The notes under the pieces: model-generated
Seen by the model: the letters and a program-made list of their open reading frames with translations, nothing else
The model's database searches: none
Told to the model about the DNA's origin: nothing
Program-made: the position numbers and the translations under genes
Assembly: GCA_900073065.1 (NCBI GenBank)
Contig: FJOG01000011.1
Location: 636,882-700,881, forward strand
Origin: Phialocephala subalpina
Lineage: Eukaryota > Ascomycota > Leotiomycetes > Helotiales > Mollisiaceae
Length of the DNA stretch: 64,000 nt
Direction: 5' to 3'
Shown: positions 58,586 through 64,000 of the stretch, piece by piece
How positions within the stretch are numbered: position 1 is the first letter of the stretch
How the letters are laid out: every line of letters begins with the position of its first letter

Positions 58586-60746
58586 TCACGTCACGATCAT
58601 GATTATTGATCTCCGATTCAGGAAAATGATTCTCTTATCAGCATAGAATGGATGGGAGGCATACTTTGATTTTCAGCACAATAAGCATTGCGTTTTGGGT
58701 TTGGGTTAACATGCATTAATTGCATAGCATAGCATAGCGTGGGGCGCATGGTATTGGTCGGCATCGGAAAAACCTAACTAATGTCTCTCCTTATTACGAT
58801 ACGATACGATCCTTAATGATATTTTACGGCTGATAGAAGAACGATTAAGGTTCAGGCCTGGTGGTGGGAGTGGAGAAAAATTGATAGACTGAGAGGAAAG
58901 AGAAGTGAAGGGATGGGTTGTTGATAATGGTAGAGGGGCGTGGACATAATGCTATTAACTCGAATGGAGGAGAGATGGTGGCGAGGAACATACACACGTT
59001 CTGGGTGTGCAAGCAAGCATTCTCGAGAGGTATACACTATTAGCCTCGCACTCAGCAGGTTTGAACAAAAATACAATAAGATACATATCATCCAACTGCT
59101 TAACCCGCTTTCTGCGATTTCAAAGACATGATACGATGTTAGGTTATTTTCTAACTTCTTCTTTCTTCATTCTCTCTCTTTTCCTCCTTTTGGAACTCGA
59201 GAATTAGTTGGGACACTCTCTGACTTTGATTTCCCTCTTCGTTCGAAGCTTTCGCACATTCGACGTCAAGGTGGAAGGAAGAGCGGGGCGGAGCGGAAGC
59301 GACGGGCGGGAAGCAAGATGCCGCTTGCCGTGGTGCAACAAACCAAGATGGATTCCTTAATGTCAGTTGTTGACTTGTGAAGTGATGATGTATAAGTACT
59401 CTGAGGTCAATGTCCATAATGTCGTGGGTGTTGTAGATATGCAACAATTCCATCCCGCTCAATGTCCCCCCAAACCAAGCTTGGTGTGTAGATATGCGAA
59501 ACCAGCTTTCAACTCAATATCCCAGATATGACTGGATCTGCAGATATGTAATAAATCCATCCGATACTTCAATATCGAATATCGAGTTGACAAATGACGA
59601 CACACAAAAAGTCTCGCTCAAACACGTTTTAGTAAACGGACATCCAACAATTGTTGCTTGAAGTCGGGAAAGAGGTTGGATATTTGAGCAAAAGGATATA
59701 TGGCAAGGAAAGAGAGATTCTCTAGATGCAATGGTGCGATGGCGCCTGTAACGGATGCAGATGCCACAACCTTTGTGCGTGGAAGTTTTGTCCTCCGTTG
59801 ATGATGATGATGTATTGTATGAAACGTATTGTAGCCACTGAGCTCATTCTCCTATGTCCTCGAATAACAGTAATTGAGGAAGTACGAGTTGATGCCGAGC
59901 AGTGTCTCAACCAGGCAATCCTCTAATTGGTACGGCGATGCCTGTGTCTTTCGGGGCAGGATTGGATTTGGCAAGGACGAAGAAGCACTGTTTGGACAGT
60001 CGAAGACTGGTATGAGACCTGTTGAGTGGGTAGAATGAGAGTGTAGCTAGACTGTATATGTACTGAAGGGAGCGTATGATGCTTGCAGAGCCGAGGAGAC
60101 AGACTGAGGAGATAGACCGAGGGGACAGGCCGTGGAGATGATGAAAGTCGACAGGTGTCGTTGGCGTAGAAGTGGATATTGAGAAAGGTATGCTGAAGCC
60201 ATGTGGGATTCGTGTAGATGGAAGGAGAGGAGATCGTAGATAGTGTTGTGGAGCAGAAGGAAATGTAGCTTGAAGAGTAATTTTGAAGTCGGAAGTTTTG
60301 GAAGACATCAGGGGCGGTTTTGACACACGCTGGAAGAGGGTATGATGTTGGAACACTTCCTTTCGGGGTACTGGCCGTCTTCTCTTTCCTATGTTTGCCA
60401 TTAGTGCTACGGTAAGTGGAAATTTGTGCTGGAAAATGATGTTGTTCCAATCTCTGAAATTTTGCTCAGATCTGATTGCTAGAGAGAGGGGTTGGAGGAG
60501 CTGAATCGAGATTTCATTCGCCGTATCCACTGTACAATGCCGTTTATGTTCTTCCCATGGACGTTCCGCCCTTCCCTAAGTGCCGTATAGAAGCACTATA
60601 CAAGAAAGTCGCCAAGTCCGCTCTCTATCGTACAGTTCGTCTCTTCCTACACATTCCCCTTATTTTCCTCCATATTCTCCTCCATATTCTCCTCCATATT
60701 CTCATCCTCCGAACTCCATCATGTTATGTTCCGGCCCCATGAGAGT
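58586..60746. other. Long intergenic region, no well supported gene
   Basis: About 2.2 kb. A minus-strand frame at 59907-60530 (207 codons) is Ser/Pro/Arg-rich, has poor start context and no domain; I treat it as chance. Its 5' part overlaps the TIM9 3' side region. Three tandem copies of CTCCATATTCTC lie at about 60668-60702. Confidence 0.4.
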
Positions 60747-61366
60747 TTATCTCCCGGGAGGAGGGTTCTGCATCATCTGCGCCTGTTGCTCTTGGAATCG
60801 TTGACCAATCCTCTCGCTTCCTGCCATGAACTTCTTGACGCATCGGTTTACGCAGCCAGTCTCGCGAGCGATTAGGGATTTGGTGGTGAAGTCATCGATG
60901 CAGGAATCGAAGCAGTGGGATACGAGGTTTGAGAACATCTGATTGGGGATACTTGTCAGTTGGTTGAAATAAAAATGAAAAAGGAAGACGGGGCCGCGTG
61001 TCTGGCAGACGAGGTCTCGTGCCAGCTTTATGCGCTCCTGTTTGAGGCCATGCACTCAGAGCCGCAAATACTGACAAGTAGAAATCTGCCATGATGGTGA
61101 TAGGAAGGAAACGAGGCTCCGGCATGGGTTCCCGATCATTCGACAGCCTCAATATATCGCCATACTTGGAGAAGACGAAGCTTTTCGCATTGACCTGACG
61201 CTCGTACCTAGCAACTGAATTGGATCTGTAGACTCACGCCCATGAATTCCTTCATTTGCTTTCGCTCCATACGGTTCTGAAATTCTCTCTGTTCGGCAGC
61301 TGTGAGTCTGTTCATTTGTTAGCTGGGAATGGTGAAGCTTGCTTTAGCGGCAACGAACCCGTCCAT
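60747..61366 (-). CDS. tim9: Mitochondrial import chaperone Tim9
   Basis: Three exons (61359-61366, 61238-61307, 60747-60938) encode 89 residues, the normal length for small Tim proteins. The protein has the twin CX3C motifs: HCFDSC and GCVNRC, spaced as in Tim9. The preceding helix [17 protein letters not shown] matches Tim9 rather than Tim10. Tim9 forms a hexamer with Tim10 in the intermembrane space and escorts hydrophobic precursors to the TIM22 and SAM complexes. Exon 1 is only 8 bases (ATGGACGG). The second intron (60939-61237) is unusually long at 299 bp and is partly open. The end is PPPGR before TAA. Confidence 0.92.
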
Positions 61367-62532
61367 CTTGCTAGGCTTGTTGTAGTGTGCTTGGGAGGTT
61401 TGTATTGAGTCTAGGATGTTCTTGGGCTTGAGATTGGTTCGTAGTAAACAGTTTCCAAGCAAAATTCGTTGGATGTGTTGATAGCTTTCAAAGCTTTGGA
61501 GTTCCTCTCAACTTCTTCAAGATTTAGACGACATTTGGTCTAGCGCCGGAGCCCGAACCTTGTTGCGGCCGATGTACGTCTTTACCTCATCAAGATCAAA
61601 ACGGACAGGCAGAGGGGCAGTGCCGATCGCCAAAAGCTGGTCCTAATACGGAAACCTGCTTGCTGATGCCTTGGTCTAGATGCAATTGTGATATTCTGCC
61701 ATAGAAACCGTCTACATAGCCCCCTTTGTGTACAGTCCTTAGGTTCTTGAATCTTGTCCAGGCACAAGACGTGCAGTGAATGCACCTAAAAATGGAATGG
61801 CCAGGAGCGAAGCGAGACGACTTGCACTCCAAACCTGGAAGACCGTTTTGAATGAGGAGAATTTTGATAATCGTTTGGTCAACACCAGAACAACCTCATC
61901 CAAGGCTGTCTGTTTAGAGCACCAATCCTCTGCCTGAATCAGAGACACTGCCAACTTTGCGCATCCTTCTGGCCGCAGATATAGCAGATCAGGAGGGTCA
62001 GCAGGCACTCAAAGTTATTCAAACCCCATAGGGCGCCGCCAATCCCTTAGCGCCTCTCAGAGAGATCATCTCCAACCTTCAACATCACTGCACACTGGCA
62101 ACGACACCCACACCGCTGTCGCGCACAACGCGGTCCTCCTCCCCAAGCAAGCTCCATCCTACTTCGAATCGACATCCTCGACTCCCTCGATCCCCCTTTC
62201 CGACAAGAAGCGCTCCCTTCAACCCCCTCGGTCGCGTCAACTCGCGCTCCCAGCAACGACGAACTCGAACGGCAAACCCATATCGCAGACAGCTTCAAGC
62301 ATTGCAGACACTATCGCGTTATTGCAAGACTCAATACTCCTCCAGAAACCACCTGCAGCAAATATCCACTCGATATCGCCGCCTCAGACCGATCCCCAAC
62401 TCATCCAAGACCTGCCGCCTGCGAACAAGCATCGATCTACGGGGCCTCTGGTCCAACCCGAAGCGTCGATCGCTGGATATACTGTATAGGTCCTATATCA
62501 GTGTCTGGCAGATCAGATAGCCCGCGTCGAAG
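61367..62532. other. 5' region of the RhoGAP gene with an unexplained open frame
   Basis: Mostly intergenic. From about 61990 to 62490 a plus-strand frame is open without an ATG and reads Ser/Pro-rich (for example SIADTIALLQDSILLQKPP). It stops 43 bases before the RhoGAP start and in the same frame. It could be an unrecognised upstream exon, a remnant or chance. Confidence 0.35.
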
Positions 62533-64000
62533 ATGGCCTCTGACCATCCAGCCTCATCCAGGGCTCACCAGCCTCACGGTGGCCCACAGCCTGCTCCGGT
62601 ACCCGCACATGGAGAAGCAGCGTCCCCTCCGACAAAGCAGAGTCTCAAGAGTTGGTGGTCGAAGTTCAGCAAGCCACCAAATAAGGAGCAACAAGCACAC
62701 GGTAGTTCGCCCCAATTCCCTTCAATTTCTGCGCCGCGATTGTTATCGCTCGCTCCCCAGCAAGTCCAAAAGATTTCCAAATACAAGCTACCCCAGAAAG
62801 AAAAGCATCAGGTCTGCACTTGGAGGAAGGACAGGATGAGAAAGTCAACTCGACCTTTCAAGATAGTGATCTTGAAAGATACAAGGAGGAACAGGTGCAT
62901 GCATTGTCGGTGGAGGGTCCTATTGAAGGCCAAGAACTCCAATTGATTATTCCCCACCGGCAATACTACAAGTACGCGCCTGAGCTGCAACCAGTGTACA
63001 ACTTCTTCCTCAGAGAGAGTCGGCACAGATACAAAGAGACAAGGGCTTGTATGCTCCCGGCGTCATACCTCCAATCCCTGAAGAATATCGTCGCTCGCTT
63101 AGTCGCGAGACACAACTTGGAATTCAGAGTACTGAGCTTGCCACAAATATTTTCATCCTGCAAACAAGTCCTCGCATCACGTTTTCGCTCTTCAAGAAAC
63201 AAAAGAAACAAACGCCGGAGCTTCAGAGTCCATATGCTAAAGACAATACAGTTCAACAACCAACGGGAATCTTCGGCGTGCCTCTCAGACAGAGCATAAC
63301 CTATGCGAACGTCGCCATCTCACTTGTAGACGGGGAAGGCCGCAGTTACATCTATGGCTACGTGCCAATTGTCGTGGCCAAGTGTGGAGTGTTCTTGAAG
63401 GAGAAAGGTATGTGTTCTTGCTGTTGTCACGTCCAAACACGTTCAGGACTTTGTCGCTAACTATCGTGAAAGCCACCAATGTAGAAGGAATATTTCGTCT
63501 AAGCGGGTCAGAAAAGCGGATAAAGGAGCTAAGAACACAATTCGACTCACCTGATCGTTATGGAAAAGGCCTGGACTGGGCTGGATATACAGTTCATGAT
63601 GCTGCGAACGTGTTGCGACGATATCTGAACCAGCTGCCGGAGCCCATCGTACCTCTAGACCTATATGACAGGTTTCGGGACCCTCTCCGCGGCCACACCA
63701 AGGAGGCTGTTGGTGATGCTGAAGGGCCTCAGCTTCCAGACGACTTCGACGTTGGCAAGGCGATTACCACGTACCAAGAGCTGATAACTGAGCTACCACC
63801 TCTCAACCGCCAGTTGCTTCTATATATTCTCGATTTGCTCGCAGTCTTCGCTTCAAAATCCGACGAAAACCGCATGACTTCCGCCAATCTTGCTGCTATC
63901 TTCCAACCTGGCATGCTTTCACATCCGTCTCACGACATGGCACCCGAGGAGTACCGGTTGAGTCAAGACGTGTTGATCTTTTTAATCGAGAATCAAGATC
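62533..64000 (+). CDS. RhoGAP protein, Sac7-like, N-terminal part
   Basis: Runs off the right edge. ATG 62533 begins a disordered head with SLKSWWSKFSKPPNKE, typical of fungal Sac7-type GAPs. My exon model is 62533-62701, 62812-62993, 63044-63407 and 63473 onward. The first two introns are inferred only because they keep the frame; the third (63408-63472, GTATGT donor) is solid. The RhoGAP domain begins GIFGVPLRQSITYANV and includes VPIVVAKCGVFLKEK, then VEGIFRLSGSEKRIKEL with the arginine finger, then NVLRRYLNQLPEPIVPL and SANLAAIFQPGML. It should stimulate GTP hydrolysis by Rho1, acting on cell-wall integrity and actin signalling. The N-terminal 200 residues need transcript support. Confidence 0.88.

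Noticed and set aside
59907..60530. 207-codon minus-strand frame as a possible gene
   Set aside because: No domain, no conserved motif, a competing frame in the same strand, and unusual composition for a real protein.
1..64000. tRNA genes
   Set aside because: B-box-like GGTTCRAATC strings (for example near 5195 and 14520) lack a matching A-box and acceptor stem in the right place.

Overview
The window is nuclear DNA of a filamentous ascomycete. Most genes carry short introns of about 45-110 bp with GTAAGT/GTATGT-type donors, CTAAC/CTGAC-like branch sites and YAG acceptors. The protein families are also typically fungal: Uds1 septation protein, DUF6604, Pth11/rhodopsin-type integral membrane protein, CrpA/PCA1-type copper ATPase and tandem GFA domains. 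A leotiomycete-like origin is only an impression. I see no tRNA, rRNA or CRISPR array. An assembly gap of 748 N lies at 16525-17272.

Layout. 0-3.4 kb: the 3' end of the vacuolar H+-ATPase a subunit and a PLP aminotransferase. 3.4-5.6 kb: intergenic, with a hAT-type MITE that has perfect target-site duplications. 5.6-12.1 kb: a coiled-coil Uds1 protein and a divergently transcribed SnoaL-like/flavin monooxygenase. 12.4-14.0 kb: a decayed zinc-finger gene and a small basic protein. 14.4-16.4 kb: a secreted mucin-like repeat protein ending next to the gap. 18.8-19.9 kb: a gene with two GFA domains interrupted by one in-frame TAG.

20-37 kb is the accessory core. Eight copies of a SprT-like zinc metallopeptidase family lie here, six head-to-tail on the minus strand (20.1-28.8 kb), one at 35 kb minus and one at 36 kb plus. 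Every copy carries at least one lesion. In four copies the HExxH catalytic motif itself is altered, and one of these has a stop codon exactly at the catalytic glutamate. Two neighbouring copies have been fused. Two more hAT-like MITEs, a TA-flanked inverted-repeat element, a DUF300/OST-alpha remnant and an intact-looking rhodopsin-domain membrane protein are interspersed.

37.5-64 kb returns to ordinary genes: a 2-oxoglutarate/Fe(II) oxygenase, a tubby-like repeat protein, a DUF6604 protein, a copper P1B-ATPase with a very Cys-rich N-terminal extension, a PI-PLC-X protein with an N-terminal propeller-like half, a small SRPBCC-like protein, a Ser/Thr-rich GPI-type wall protein, mitochondrial Tim9, and a Sac7-type RhoGAP that runs off the right edge. 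A low-complexity tract at 45.0-46.3 kb looks like degraded repeat DNA. I see no biosynthetic cluster; the neighbouring housekeeping genes are functionally unrelated. The unusual content is the decaying SprT-like array and its transposon setting.
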